A stretch of DNA of 64,000 nt from Thalassospira sp. MCCC 1A01428 (GCF_002115825.1 NZ_JFJZ01000002.1:124001-188000); one strand, 5' to 3'. Positions 18,623 to 27,877 are shown, counted from the first letter of the stretch. The notes: generated by a model not told the origin, from the letters alone. A program made the numbers and translations.

Positions 18623-20746
18623 ATGTTTAATGTCGTCCGTAAGGAAATGCAGTGGGGTAATGCCAAGCTGGTTCTGGAAACCGGCAAGGTTGCCCGCCAG
18701 GCAGATGGCGCGGTTATGGTCACCTATGGTGAAACCGTGGTTCTGTGTACTGCTGTCGGCGCCAAGTCGCCGCGCCCGGACATCGATTTTTTCCCGCTGA
18801 CTGTGAATTACCAGGAAAAGGCATTTGCCGCTGGTAAAATTCCGGGTGGTTTTTTCAAGCGTGAAGGCCGTCCTTCGGAAAAGGAAACCCTGGTTTCCCG
18901 CCTGATCGACCGTCCGATCCGCCCGCTGTTTCATCCGCAATATCGCAATGAAACCCAGGTCGTTTGTACCGTTCTGTCGCATGACATGGAAAACGACCCT
19001 GACGTCGTTGCCATGATCGGTGCATCGGCTGCTCTGACCATTTCGGGCCTGCCGTTCCTCGGCCCGATCGGTGCAGCCCGCGTTGGTTACAACGATGGTG
19101 AATATGTTCTGAACCCGGCCACCGAAACCGTTAAGGGTTCGGCTTTGGACCTGGTGGTTGCCGGTACACGCGAAGGCGTGATGATGGTTGAATCCGAAGC
19201 ATCAGAGCTGTCGGAAGAAATCATGCTCGGCGCTGTTAAATTTGGCCATGAACAATTCCAGGCCGTGATCGACCTGATCATTGATCTTGCCGAAGACGCC
19301 GCCAAAGACCCCCGTGACATTGCCGGTCTGCCGGAAGGTTATGATGCGCTGGTCGAAAAAATTGCAGCACTTGGCACCGATAGCCTGACCGCTGCTTATG
19401 GCCATGTTGTCAAACAGGACCGTTCAGCTGCTGTTTCAGCTGCCAAGGAAGAAATCCTTGCGAAGCTGGCAGAAGAAGAAATCGCTGATGCCCTGAAGGG
19501 CAAGGTTTCCTCGATCCTGAAAAATCTGGAAAAAGACATCGTTCGTGGTGCCATTCTGAAAACCGGCAAGCGTATCGATGGCCGTAGCGGTTCTGATGTT
19601 CGTCCGATTTTGGGTGAAGTTTCGGTTCTGCCGCGCGCACACGGTTCGGCCCTGTTTACCCGTGGTGAAACCCAGGCGCTGGCAGTTGCCACCCTTGGTA
19701 CCGGCCAGGACGAACAGATCGTTGATGCCCTGGACGGTGAATACCGTGAAGGCTTCATGCTGCATTACAACTTCCCGCCCTACTCGGTTGGTGAAGCTGG
19801 CCGTATGGGCTCGCCGGGACGTCGTGAAATCGGCCATGGTAAACTGGCATGGCGCGCCATTCATCCGTTGATGCCGGCCAAGGATGCGTTTCCTTATACC
19901 GTGCGTATCGTTTCGGAAGTGACCGAATCGAACGGTTCGTCCTCGATGGCGACTGTTTGCGCAACCTCGCTTGCGATGATGGATGGTGGTGTTCCGCTGG
20001 TACGCCCTGTTGCCGGTATCGCAATGGGCCTGATCAAGGAAGCCGACGAATTTGCCATTCTGTCCGACATCATGGGTGATGAAGATCACCTTGGTGACAT
20101 GGACTTCAAGGTTGCCGGTACCGAAGTTGGTATTACATCCTTGCAGATGGACATCAAGATTACCTCTGTGACCGCAGAAATCATGCAGATCGCCCTGGGC
20201 CAGGCCCGTGATGGCCGTTTGCATATTCTTGGTGAAATGTCCAAGGCCCTGCCGGAAGCCCGTGGTGAAGTTTCGGGCAATGCCCCGACCATCACCCAGT
20301 TCAGCATTCCGCGCGACAAGATCCGTGACGTTATCGGTTCTGGCGGTAAGGTTATTCGTGAAATTTGCGAAGAAACCGGTGCCAAGGTTGATATCGAAGA
20401 CGATGGCTCGATCACTGTTGCACATACCGATGGTGCAAAAGGCAAGCAGGCTGTCGACTGGATCAAATCGATTGTTGCAGAACCTGAATTGAACCATATC
20501 TATGATGGTAAGGTTGTTAAGGCTGTCGATTTCGGCGCATTCGTGAACTTCTTTGGTGCGCGTGACGGCCTGGTTCACATTTCGGAACTGGCACAGGAAC
20601 GTGTCAAACAGGTTTCCGATGTGGTGAAAGAAGGCGATCAGGTCAAGGTCAAGGTCATTGGTTTCGATGACCGCGGCAAGATCAAGTTGTCGATGAAGCG
20701 CGTCGATCAGGAAACCGGCGCGGACCTTGACGCTGCTGAAGCCTGA
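18623..20746 (+). CDS. pnp: Polynucleotide phosphorylase
   Basis: PNPase is the trimeric 3'-5' phosphorolytic exoribonuclease of mRNA decay. The 707-residue protein has two RNase PH domains: the first starts at [16 protein letters not shown], the second contains [12 protein letters not shown] and [15 protein letters not shown] with [15 protein letters not shown] follows ([15 protein letters not shown]), then S1 ([17 protein letters not shown]). Length and order are those of the family. ATG 18623 follows GGAAGGAAG. The codon use is highly biased, as in a well-expressed gene. Confidence 0.97.
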   Translation: MFNVVRKEMQWGNAKLVLETGKVARQADGAVMVTYGETVVLCTAVGAKSPRPDIDFFPLTVNYQEKAFAAGKIPGGFFKREGRPSEKETLVSRLIDRPIRPLFHPQYRNETQVVCTVLSHDMENDPDVVAMIGASAALTISGLPFLGPIGAARVGYNDGEYVLNPATETVKGSALDLVVAGTREGVMMVESEASELSEEIMLGAVKFGHEQFQAVIDLIIDLAEDAAKDPRDIAGLPEGYDALVEKIAALGTDSLTAAYGHVVKQDRSAAVSAAKEEILAKLAEEEIADALKGKVSSILKNLEKDIVRGAILKTGKRIDGRSGSDVRPILGEVSVLPRAHGSALFTRGETQALAVATLGTGQDEQIVDALDGEYREGFMLHYNFPPYSVGEAGRMGSPGRREIGHGKLAWRAIHPLMPAKDAFPYTVRIVSEVTESNGSSSMATVCATSLAMMDGGVPLVRPVAGIAMGLIKEADEFAILSDIMGDEDHLGDMDFKVAGTEVGITSLQMDIKITSVTAEIMQIALGQARDGRLHILGEMSKALPEARGEVSGNAPTITQFSIPRDKIRDVIGSGGKVIREICEETGAKVDIEDDGSITVAHTDGAKGKQAVDWIKSIVAEPELNHIYDGKVVKAVDFGAFVNFFGARDGLVHISELAQERVKQVSDVVKEGDQVKVKVIGFDDRGKIKLSMKRVDQETGADLDAAEA

Positions 20747-20762
20747 TTAAAGGTATGTGAGA

Positions 20763-20800
20763 GCGGGCGGCAATAATAATAATATGCTGCCGCCCCTTCT
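20763..20800 (+). terminator. Rho-independent terminator after pnp
   Basis: GGGCGGCA (20765-20772) pairs with TGCCGCCC (20788-20795). The loop holds the trinucleotide run AATAATAATAAT, and CTTCTT follows. The T-tract is weak but the stem is strong. Confidence 0.65.
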
Positions 20801-20807
20801 TCACATG

Positions 20808-20842
20808 CATTCGGATGACCCGCTCATCTGAAAAGCCGAATG
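20808..20842 (+). promoter_or_regulatory. Leader hairpin covering the upstream start codon of the flavin oxidoreductase gene
   Basis: CATTCGG (20808-20814) pairs with CCGAATG (20836-20842), and GATGA/TCATC forms an inner stem. The 3' arm includes the ATG at 20840. This leaves GGGAGAG and the TTG at 20855 exposed, so it bears on the choice of start. Confidence 0.4.
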
Positions 20843-22249
20843 GGAGAGACGAATTTGAAAGCCCTTAAACCGCTCGTCATGTCGGGAAAAGAGGTTCTAC
20901 CTTTGGTCGAAGGTGGAAAAGGCATCTCTGTTTCGACAGGTCAAAGCTCAGGCGCATGGGCCGCGGCCGGTGGTATTGGCACTTTTTCTGCTGTCAACGC
21001 CGACACATTTGATGCGGACGGCAATGTTGTGCCGATGACATATGAAGGCAAAACCCGTGGTGACCGCCACCACGAGCTTGTTTCATATGGTATTGCGGGT
21101 GGTATCGCCCAGGCCCAGATCGCCCATGAAACCCGCAACGGCGAAGGCCGTTTGCACATGAATGTGCTGTGGGAAATGGGGGGCGCTGAAGAAATTCTTG
21201 AAGGTGTCCTTGAGGGCACAAAGGGCCTGGTTCATGGCGTTACCTGTGGTGCAGGCATGCCCTACCGGGTTTCAACAATTGCGGCATCGTTCGGGGTTTA
21301 TTATTACCCGATCGTGTCTTCTGCCCGGGCGTTTCGCGCGCTTTGGCTGCGGGCCTATAAAAAGGTTCCCGAATGGCTGGGTGGCGTGGTTTATGAAGAC
21401 CCGTGGCTTGCGGGTGGTCATAACGGTTTGTCAAATTCCGAAGACCCGCTGATCCCCGAAGATCCGTTTCCACGTGTTCGTGCCTTGCGTGAATTCATGA
21501 ATTCCGTTGGTCTTAATGATGTTCCGATCATTATGGCAGGCGGGGTCTGGTATCTGCGCGATTACGAAGACTGGATCGATAATCCTGAAGTGGCTCCGGT
21601 GGCGTTTCAGTATGGTACACGCCCGCTTCTGACCCAGGAAAGCCCGATTTCCGACGAATGGAAAAAGCGGCTTGTTACCTTGCAGAACGGCGATGTCTCG
21701 CTGCATAAATTTAGCCCGACCGGCTTCTACAGCTCGGCTGTGCGTAATGCCTTCCTTGAGGACCTGCATCAGCGTTCGGATCGTCAGGTTCGCTATTCGC
21801 GAACTGCCGAGGCCGATTTGCATGTGGGGATTCCACTGGGGCGTCGCGGGCGACCGATTTATGTGCGTGAAGACGATGCCGACAAGGTGCGCAGCTGGCT
21901 TGCTGCCGGTTACAGCGAAGGCATGCCAACCCCGGATGACACCATGGTTTTTGTCACCCCGGAAAGCGCGCTTGAAATCAAAAAAGACCAGATCGATTGC
22001 ATGGGCTGTCTGTCCCAGTGCCAGTTTTCCAACTGGCAACAGGGCGAAGGCACGACCGGAAAACGCGCCGATCCACGGTCTTTTTGCATTCAGAAAACCC
22101 TGCAAAATATTGCACATGGGTCACCTGTAGAGCATGAATTGATGTTTGCTGGCCACAATGCCTATAAATTTGGTCAGGATCCGTTTTATGCCAACGGTTT
22201 TGTTCCGACGGTCAAACAGCTTGTTGATCGCATTGCGACCGGCGACTAA
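20840..22249 (+). CDS. Nitronate monooxygenase-family NAD(P)H/FMN oxidoreductase with C-terminal Cys cluster
   Basis: A 469-residue member of the 2-nitropropane dioxygenase / nitronate monooxygenase TIM-barrel family, which binds FMN. GGKGISVSTGQSSGAWAAAGG opens the barrel, VTCGAGMPYRVS follows, and VPIIMAGGVWYLRDYEDW forms the phosphate-binding part; FQYGTRPLLTQES is also family-like. The substrate cannot be told from the sequence. The C-terminal part has Cys387, Cys390, Cys394 and Cys416 (CX2CX3CX21C), which could hold an iron-sulphur cluster or zinc. ATG 20840 lacks a ribosome binding site and lies in a hairpin. TTG 20855, seven bases after GGGAGAG, is an equally good start and gives 464 residues. 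The gene stands alone between terminators. Confidence 0.8.
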   Translation: MGETNLKALKPLVMSGKEVLPLVEGGKGISVSTGQSSGAWAAAGGIGTFSAVNADTFDADGNVVPMTYEGKTRGDRHHELVSYGIAGGIAQAQIAHETRNGEGRLHMNVLWEMGGAEEILEGVLEGTKGLVHGVTCGAGMPYRVSTIAASFGVYYYPIVSSARAFRALWLRAYKKVPEWLGGVVYEDPWLAGGHNGLSNSEDPLIPEDPFPRVRALREFMNSVGLNDVPIIMAGGVWYLRDYEDWIDNPEVAPVAFQYGTRPLLTQESPISDEWKKRLVTLQNGDVSLHKFSPTGFYSSAVRNAFLEDLHQRSDRQVRYSRTAEADLHVGIPLGRRGRPIYVREDDADKVRSWLAAGYSEGMPTPDDTMVFVTPESALEIKKDQIDCMGCLSQCQFSNWQQGEGTTGKRADPRSFCIQKTLQNIAHGSPVEHELMFAGHNAYKFGQDPFYANGFVPTVKQLVDRIATGD

Positions 22250-22290
22250 CCCGGTTTGCACGGAGCAACCCCGCGTTGCATATTAAAATG

Positions 22291-22321
22291 AAAGGGCTGG
22301 TCATTGACCGGCCCTTTTTTT
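22291..22321 (+). terminator. Rho-independent terminator after the flavin oxidoreductase gene
   Basis: AAAGGGCTGGTC pairs with GACCGGCCCTTT around an ATT loop, with one T-G pair, and a T-run of seven follows. This is a strong intrinsic terminator. Confidence 0.9.
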
Positions 22322-22360
22322 ATGCGTTATCGCCGTTAATGATCCTAACAATGATTATAG

Positions 22361-22403
22361 TTGATCAAAATCAAAGAAAACGCCTTTAAGGTTCGCCTAA
22401 TAT
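22361..22403 (+). promoter_or_regulatory. Perfect FNR-type box with correctly spaced -10 element upstream of irr
   Basis: TTGATCAAAATCAA (22361-22374) is an exact TTGAT-N4-ATCAA site for FNR/Anr/FixK-type regulators. A TAATAT -10-like hexamer lies at 22398-22403. A start point six bases after that hexamer (about 22409) would place the box centre at -41.5, the class II activation position. Low-oxygen activation of irr is inferred. Confidence 0.7.
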
Positions 22404-22470
22404 AGCCTCGAAATCAAAGGGCAGTTGTCTTTCAACCGCCGGTTCGAAACTTCATCGAAGGGGCACCATC

Positions 22471-22908
22471 ATGACCATCCAGCGGCCTTATACCCACGCG
22501 CTGAACCGCCTTAAAGAAGCCGGTCTGCGTCCGACCCGCCAGCGCCTTGCACTGGCCCGTTTCCTGTTTGACGCTGGTCCCCGGCATGTGACCGCCGAAC
22601 AGCTTCATTCCGAAGCCATGGCACAGCATGTGAAGGTTTCACTGGCCACGGTCTATAACACCCTGCATCAGTTCACCGATGCTGGTTTGATCCGTGAAAT
22701 CATTGTTGATTCCGGCCGGTCCTATTTCGATACCAATGTTGCCCCGCATTACCATTTTTATTGCGAAGATGATGGCAGCCTGGTCGATATTCCCGCCGAT
22801 GCTGTGCATTTGGCGCGTATTCCCAATATGCCACGTGGCACTGAATTATCATCGGTTGATCTGGTGTTTCGTCTGCGTCGCCAGCAGGAACGTCACGTCG
22901 CGGCCTAA
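22471..22908 (+). CDS. irr: Iron response regulator Irr (Fur family)
   Basis: A 145-residue Fur-family transcription factor of the Irr branch, which senses haem/iron status in alphaproteobacteria. The sequence follows Irr closely: GLRPTRQRLALARFLFDAG (about 18-36), HVTAEQLHSEA, then VSLATVYNTLHQFTDAGLIR with the recognition helix. SYFDTNVAPHYHF carries the HxH metal/haem site (His93, His95), followed by LVDIPADAV and a C-terminal VFRLRR. Classical Fur would have further Cys/His zinc sites, which are absent. The N-terminal haem regulatory motif of Bradyrhizobium Irr is also absent. The start follows AAGGGG. The gene is alone, under the FNR-type promoter at 22361-22403. Confidence 0.88.
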   Translation: MTIQRPYTHALNRLKEAGLRPTRQRLALARFLFDAGPRHVTAEQLHSEAMAQHVKVSLATVYNTLHQFTDAGLIREIIVDSGRSYFDTNVAPHYHFYCEDDGSLVDIPADAVHLARIPNMPRGTELSSVDLVFRLRRQQERHVAA

Positions 22909-23254
22909 CGCCCTGCCAAATGCGGTGACACCGGGTTTTCATCCCCGATGCGAAGCCGATGGTTATCTGGCGGTGTAATGACCTGATCCGGGCGGCATGT
23001 TATTTGCCACTCAAGCCGGGTTGTTGCTGTGACAGGGGGATGAAAATGAACCGGCGCGTTGCCAAACGCCCCTTTGGTTCTTGACGCGCATCGATATTGG
23101 CACAAATAGAAGGACGGCAATGCGGGTTTCGCGTGCCGTCCTTTTCTGGTTTTGAACCCATTGATGTGATCGGCGGGTAATTTGCGACAACGATCACGTT
23201 TTCGGGGGCGATCCTGATCCTACGTTCTAGTCCAATAAGAAACAGGGGGCCCAT
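22909..23254. other. Intergenic region with a terminator
   Basis: No gene of its own is supported here. A strong hairpin at 23111-23145 is annotated separately. A TTGACG hexamer at 23081 lies just upstream of it but has no convincing -10 partner. The ribosome binding site of the rubrerythrin gene (AGGGGG) ends the region. Confidence 0.5.
23111..23145 (+). terminator. Rho-independent terminator between irr and rubrerythrin
   Basis: AGGACGGCA (23111-23119) pairs with TGCCGTCCT (23134-23142), followed by TTT. It lies about 200 bases after the irr stop, so it may end a long irr 3' UTR or a small separate transcript. Confidence 0.75.
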
Positions 23255-23728
23255 GTGGCGCTAAAGGGAACACGTACCGAGGAAAACCTGCGCGAAGCCT
23301 TTGCGGCCGAGGCAGCAGGGAACCGGCGTTATCTTTATTTTGCCCAGCAGGCGGATATTGAAGGGTTGACCCAGCTTGCCGAGCTGTTTCGTAGCGCGGC
23401 CGAAGCAGAAACCGGCCATGCCTTTGGTCATCTGGAATTTCTGGAGCAATGCGGCGACCCGCAAACCGGTTTGCCAATTGGCAATAGCCGTAAAAACCTG
23501 CGCGCGGCCCTGATGGCGGAACGTGACGAGGGTGAAAACTCCTATCCGGCAATGGCACAGATCGCCCGTGACGAGGGTCTTGACGATATTGCCGCGTGGT
23601 TTGAAACGTTGGGGCGGGTTGAAAACCAGCATGCAAGCAGGTTTGAACGCGCACTGCGCGAACTGGGCGAAACGATTGAGGATGATGACACAATAACCGG
23701 CGCAACAAAGACGACAGACCCGGCCTGA
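23255..23728 (+). CDS. Rubrerythrin-type ferritin-like di-iron protein (no rubredoxin domain)
   Basis: A 157-residue protein of the rubrerythrin (erythrin) branch, a four-helix bundle with a di-iron site used in peroxide reduction or iron handling. Carboxylate motifs are in the expected order: NLREAFAAEAAGNRRYL, FRSAAEAETGHAFGHLEFL, AERDEGENSYPAMAQIARDEG and RVENQHASRFERAL. The C-terminal rubredoxin-like FeS domain of classical rubrerythrin is absent. The start is GTG 23255, because the overlapping ATG 23253 runs into a stop after three codons. AGGGGG lies upstream. It lies next to irr, which suggests a role in iron or oxidative stress (inference). Confidence 0.85.
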   Translation: MALKGTRTEENLREAFAAEAAGNRRYLYFAQQADIEGLTQLAELFRSAAEAETGHAFGHLEFLEQCGDPQTGLPIGNSRKNLRAALMAERDEGENSYPAMAQIARDEGLDDIAAWFETLGRVENQHASRFERALRELGETIEDDDTITGATKTTDPA

Positions 23729-23795
23729 GATAAATTCGATTGGTACGGGTTAAATTTAACCCCGTTACGCAGCCCATTTCCGGATAATTTTGCAA

Positions 23796-24083
23796 ATGTT
23801 CATTGTAAACCTGACTTATCTTGTCGATCTGGCAAAAGTTGATGCTGTTCTCGCTGATCATGTCGAGTGGCTAAAGCAATGTTACGGCACAGGCATTTTC
23901 ATCGCATCAGGCCCCAAAAAGCCACGCGATGGCGGGGTTATTGTTGCCCGTGGTCCCCGTGAAAAACTTGACGACTGCCTGCAAGCTGACCCCTTTTGGC
24001 AAAAGGGATATGCCCGTTACGACATCATTGAATTTGAACCGGCCATGATGGCCAGCGGGTTTGAAAAACTGCTGGCAAAATAG
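23796..24083 (+). CDS. YciI-like protein
   Basis: A 95-residue protein with one YCII domain (dimeric ferredoxin-like fold). MFIVNLTYLVDL starts it. DHVEWLKQCYGTGIFIASGPKKPRDGG contains the conserved His and Asp/Gly-rich part, and DPFWQKGYARYDIIEF ends it. The biochemical role of this family is poorly defined. ATG 23796 is chosen over TTG 23790 because the family begins MF(I/L)V. It runs convergently with the methyltransferase gene and shares a terminator with it. Confidence 0.82.
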   Translation: MFIVNLTYLVDLAKVDAVLADHVEWLKQCYGTGIFIASGPKKPRDGGVIVARGPREKLDDCLQADPFWQKGYARYDIIEFEPAMMASGFEKLLAK

Positions 24084-24102
24084 CTTTCAAACCCGCTTTT
24101 GA

Positions 24103-24134
24103 CACTGCCAAGGTTTCAACCTTGGCCAGTGCTT
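24103..24134. terminator. Bidirectional terminator between convergent genes
   Basis: CACTGCCAAGGT (24103-24114) pairs with ACCTTGGC-C-AGTG (24119-24131, one bulged C) around TTCA. T-rich sequence lies on both sides, so it can serve both converging genes. Confidence 0.7.
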
Positions 24135-24883
24135 TACGAGGCCCGGTGGGCGACGGCGATTAATTCGGGGCTGTTGTCGTGCACCGGTTCGCCGTCCCAG
24201 TTGCCTCGCCATGTGACGGTGCTAAAACCTGCATTGGCAAGCAAGTTTGCGATGCTTTCCTGATTTTGAAAACGCAATGTGCTTTGATTGATCAGGGGCG
24301 AGGCTGTTGATGTCCCGGGGAAATAATGCCGGGTTTCAAATGTGACATATTCCCCCTGCACCGATTGCAGGTCGTGCTCAACAGTTACATCGCCAATATT
24401 GGTAATCGAAACTGTTTTCCGGGTTTTTTCCGGTATCCAGTTTTTCCAGCCACAAACTTTGGGGTTTCGGCTGTCAAATACCAGTTTTCCACCGGGGCAA
24501 AGATGATTAAAGGCTGTGGTAAGGGCGGCCAGGGCATCTTCATTGCTTTGAAACACCTGAAACACATGCCCGGTCATGATCACCAGGTCAAATTTGCGAC
24601 CAAGCTGTAAGCTGGTGGCATCGTTCTGGTGCCAGGTTACCAGTTCTCCTGCCGGGCGCTGGCGGGCAATGGCAAGCATTTCAGCAGCCGGGTCTATGCC
24701 GATTACATCTTTGCCCTGTTGTGCCAAACGCGCGGTTAGCAGGCCGGTGCCACAGCCGATATCCAGTACCGATCGGGCATCTTTGGCCATATTTTCATAA
24801 AATGCGGTGTCGGCACCCGCCGGGTTAAGGGCGTCATAAAGGGCGACCAGATCGCGGTTTTGATAAATGGCATCAAGTTTCAT
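24134..24883 (-). CDS. SAM-dependent methyltransferase, class I
   Basis: A 249-residue class I methyltransferase. Motif I VLDIGCGTGLLTARL (about 39-53) binds SAM. GIDPAAEMLAIAR carries the acidic residue that contacts ribose. FDLVIMTGHVFQVF is motif II, and HLCPGGKLVFDSRNP is the post-II/III region. The substrate is unknown. Similar small-molecule methyltransferases occur widely, and no neighbour gives a clue. The start at 24883 encodes MKLDAIYQNRD. Confidence 0.8.
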   Translation of the reverse strand: MKLDAIYQNRDLVALYDALNPAGADTAFYENMAKDARSVLDIGCGTGLLTARLAQQGKDVIGIDPAAEMLAIARQRPAGELVTWHQNDATSLQLGRKFDLVIMTGHVFQVFQSNEDALAALTTAFNHLCPGGKLVFDSRNPKVCGWKNWIPEKTRKTVSITNIGDVTVEHDLQSVQGEYVTFETRHYFPGTSTASPLINQSTLRFQNQESIANLLANAGFSTVTWRGNWDGEPVHDNSPELIAVAHRAS

Positions 24884-24981
24884 GGTGGCTTTCGGGTATA
24901 ATATTTTACAGAAATATTGTGGTGTTAACTGTGCAAGATTATCATTACCGTCGATAAAACCAACAGTTTCAAGGTGGAAAT

Positions 24982-25329
24982 ATGAAACGCCATCATCTTG
25001 TTCTGCAGGCGATTACATCGCAGGACCGCCACCTTGTCGCGCGCCAGATACAGGATGCCCTGACCCTTACGCAGGGATGGGTAGAGGATGCCCGGTTTTA
25101 TTCAAATAAAATGACAACAATCCGGTTTACCCTTGTTGCCCGCGAGGTACCTGTTTTTGTGGCCAAATTGCACGAATGCGGACTAGCGATAGACGATTTG
25201 ACCCGCGAAGGAGGCGGACTTTCGACGATATCGGCACAAGGTGATGTCGAAATTTCAGGGTCGATCCAGATTACCTTTCTTCATAATGACCCTGACTTGA
25301 AACAGATTATTCCGGCCGTGCCGGGGTAA
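24982..25329 (+). CDS. Small hypothetical protein, possibly ACT-like
   Basis: A 115-residue protein that I do not recognise. Its pattern of alternating short strands and helices (LVLQAITSQDRHLVARQIQDAL, then VEDARFYSNKMTTIRFTLVAR, then a helix and two strands) could fit an ACT or other ferredoxin-like regulatory fold; this is a guess. A GGTGGA ribosome binding site precedes the ATG. Its 3' end overlaps the end of the converging acyltransferase/hydrolase gene by 23 bases. Confidence 0.6.
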   Translation: MKRHHLVLQAITSQDRHLVARQIQDALTLTQGWVEDARFYSNKMTTIRFTLVAREVPVFVAKLHECGLAIDDLTREGGGLSTISAQGDVEISGSIQITFLHNDPDLKQIIPAVPG

Positions 25330-27877
25330 GGTTTTCGGGCTGTTCTGCGTGATCAGAAGGCAGGGGGTGTGCCGGTTCTTCGCTGGTGGCCAAGGGCGAT
25401 GATTTGCCAAATCCGGCGCGGGCCAGTATCGCCCGGCTTTTGTCCCGGGCGCTAATCATCGGCGTGTCGGCGACAGGGGGGTCGGAGGTGGCAATGTCGG
25501 CTGTCGTGTTTTCGCGTGCATCCGATATTTCGAGCGGTGGCGCAGAAACCGGGAGTTCGGCCTCATCGGCCCGGGCGACAAACTCCATAACCAGATCAAC
25601 GGCTCCGGCAATATCCTCGTTTAAAATGCCGTGGCGGTCAGATGGCAGCATTTTTACGGTTTTATTTTGCGTGCCGGTTAAACGCCGGGCAATCATATTG
25701 GCACTGGCCGGGTCAACAACCTGATCATTATCGGCCTGCATAACCAGCACCGGCACATCAATATGGGCCAGTTTTTCGTTCATTTCGGCAACGGCGCGGC
25801 GCAAATGATACAGGCCGTTAATGGGAATATGCCGGTAGTTGGTTTCGGGATGTTCAGACTGGTTGGGGCGGAACCCCAGCATTTCGCCGGCATTTGGCAC
25901 CCAGCCCATTAATTTGTTGGCCCCATAAAGCAGCGGCACAAACATCAGGTTGCGATTGCGAAATTTTAACGGCGAACTGGCCATGACCATGCCCGCCAGC
26001 CTTTCAGGGTGGCGGGCCGCGTAAATAGCGCCAAGTGCCGCCCCGGTTGAAAAGCCAACTATCACAACCTTGTCGCAAAAGGCCGAAAGGATGTCATAGC
26101 CGCGCTCCACCGATGCCAGCCAGTCCTGCCAGCTACGGGTTTGCAAGTCATGCGGCGATGTTCCGTGCCCGGACAAGCGCACACCCAGCACCGCATGGCC
26201 TTTGGCGGCAAGGGCGTCGCCCACATTGCGAAGCTCCGCCGGAGAGGCTAAAAACCCATGCACCATCAAAATCCCGGTTTTACTGTGTCGGGCGGGTTGA
26301 GGTAAATGCAAATAGGGTTCGCCCGACAGCGATGCCGTTTCCTGATCGTTGATAGCGGCAAATTGCGGACGGTGAAACTTTTGCCAGTTCCACTTCCAGA
26401 TGCGTATTTCATCGTCAAACCGCAGGCGGGCATAGTCGGCAGGCTGATTTTTGTCGATTTGTTTGCGCGCGGCTTTCAGGGCATCCCAGGCCGGTTGGAT
26501 CGGGGCCATTTCATTGGCATAGACCATGACCGGGTTGTCCATACGGATTTGGTCAAAGCCGGCTTCGGCCTGCAATTTGGGTAAAAAGCAATATTTGCCA
26601 TCACACCGTTCGATCAGGCCCAATTGCACAGCACTGTCAATAAACTGGCGGATTTGCGGACAGTTGAGGTTGAAGATGCCGATATAGGTCGATGGATTGC
26701 GAATGCCGCGATGCAAATGGACATTGGCAGCCTGCTGCACATTTTTGATCGCCAGATAAATGATTTTATCAAACCGGTCGATATCAACACTGGTTTCCCC
26801 GTCGGCCAGCATCATTTTCATTAAACGTGCAGCCAGATGGCTGACATTCAGGGTGATGTTGGAATACATCACCGCCATGCACTGGTCGCGTAACGGATGC
26901 ACATGCCGGGTTATGGTATTTTGAATAACCCGGTCGCCCAGACGAGGCAGGTCCTTTGCCGGGCGAAAAAGATCGTCGATGGTTTTGGCATGGCGTACGA
27001 CACGCGCCAGCAAACGATGATCCAGCCAGTTAAACCTGTCATGGGGGGAAACCGGTGCCCCAAGGCGAATATCCATGTCGGTTTCCCTAAGGATCAGGTT
27101 GCCCTCGATAATCAGTTCCTCGGCCATTTTCGGGCTTAACCCGCCTGTAAACATTTCCGCTCCGCGTGCCAGCAAGTTCTGATCTACGCGTAGCGGGTGA
27201 AAGGTAATATTGGCGGGGAACATCAGGGTGGGTTTAATGATGGCAGCGTGAAGCTGTTCGGGGGTAACGCCGATAATATCGGCCCAGCGGACGGCCTCGT
27301 CGGGGCAGCCATGATTAATCAGCCAGTTTAACCCGGTTTTAAAGCCATCAAGGCCCAATGCCAGCACGGCAGCGCCGGTATGGTGGGCGCGACGTTGATC
27401 GGCCGAGCGCGAATAAATGCTGTAGTCGGGTTTGCGGCCAATATAAGGGCTATCATCGGTCATGACACGGCGGTCCTTGACCATACCCCCTTCGGGGAAA
27501 ATGACCACTTTGCCGCCCCGTAATATTTCTTCGGCCAGAAACGGCAATAACCGGGCATAATTGTTGGGCACTCCGCCCAGCGCACGCAGATATTTTGACA
27601 GCGCGTTATCTTCGACAAAAAATTCGGCCGATGCCACCGAGCGGCAATAAATCCCGGTTTCAAGAGCAATCAGATATTGCGGAATAAAGGTTTCGAACCG
27701 GGCGAAATGGTTGAACATGAAAATGTCGCCCTGGGCGATATGGTCACGATCACCATGCAGCTTGATATTGATGTCCACCCGGTTGCGCAGCACGCTCATG
27801 GCGCGCATCGTCCATTCGCAGGCTGCGGGATGAATGGCGAACTGTTCGCGTTCAAGCTGGTTGAAATCGGGTGTCAT
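25307..27877 (-). CDS. Fused PlsC-like acyltransferase and alpha/beta hydrolase
   Basis: An 856-residue two-enzyme protein. Residues about 45-330 form a glycerolphosphate-acyltransferase-like domain. NHFARFE (His57) fits the HX4(D/E) catalytic motif and FPEGGMVKDRR (127-137) the substrate-binding motif. A middle helical part follows. Residues about 575-800 are an alpha/beta hydrolase, with oxyanion MVHGFLASP, nucleophile elbow GFSTG (Ser610), an acid in ADNDQVVDP and a catalytic His in SDRHGIL. The last 80 residues look disordered. It probably acts on membrane lipids or another acylated compound; the substrate is unknown. I start at 27877 (MTPDFNQLER), after AAGGAA. Upstream in-frame codons have no such signal. 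Confidence 0.82.
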   Translation of the reverse strand: MTPDFNQLEREQFAIHPAACEWTMRAMSVLRNRVDINIKLHGDRDHIAQGDIFMFNHFARFETFIPQYLIALETGIYCRSVASAEFFVEDNALSKYLRALGGVPNNYARLLPFLAEEILRGGKVVIFPEGGMVKDRRVMTDDSPYIGRKPDYSIYSRSADQRRAHHTGAAVLALGLDGFKTGLNWLINHGCPDEAVRWADIIGVTPEQLHAAIIKPTLMFPANITFHPLRVDQNLLARGAEMFTGGLSPKMAEELIIEGNLILRETDMDIRLGAPVSPHDRFNWLDHRLLARVVRHAKTIDDLFRPAKDLPRLGDRVIQNTITRHVHPLRDQCMAVMYSNITLNVSHLAARLMKMMLADGETSVDIDRFDKIIYLAIKNVQQAANVHLHRGIRNPSTYIGIFNLNCPQIRQFIDSAVQLGLIERCDGKYCFLPKLQAEAGFDQIRMDNPVMVYANEMAPIQPAWDALKAARKQIDKNQPADYARLRFDDEIRIWKWNWQKFHRPQFAAINDQETASLSGEPYLHLPQPARHSKTGILMVHGFLASPAELRNVGDALAAKGHAVLGVRLSGHGTSPHDLQTRSWQDWLASVERGYDILSAFCDKVVIVGFSTGAALGAIYAARHPERLAGMVMASSPLKFRNRNLMFVPLLYGANKLMGWVPNAGEMLGFRPNQSEHPETNYRHIPINGLYHLRRAVAEMNEKLAHIDVPVLVMQADNDQVVDPASANMIARRLTGTQNKTVKMLPSDRHGILNEDIAGAVDLVMEFVARADEAELPVSAPPLEISDARENTTADIATSDPPVADTPMISARDKSRAILARAGFGKSSPLATSEEPAHPLPSDHAEQPENLTPARPE

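Noticed and set aside
19436-20578. 380-codon open frame on the minus strand inside pnp
   Set aside because: It lies wholly within a highly conserved gene; the strong codon bias of pnp leaves the opposite strand open.
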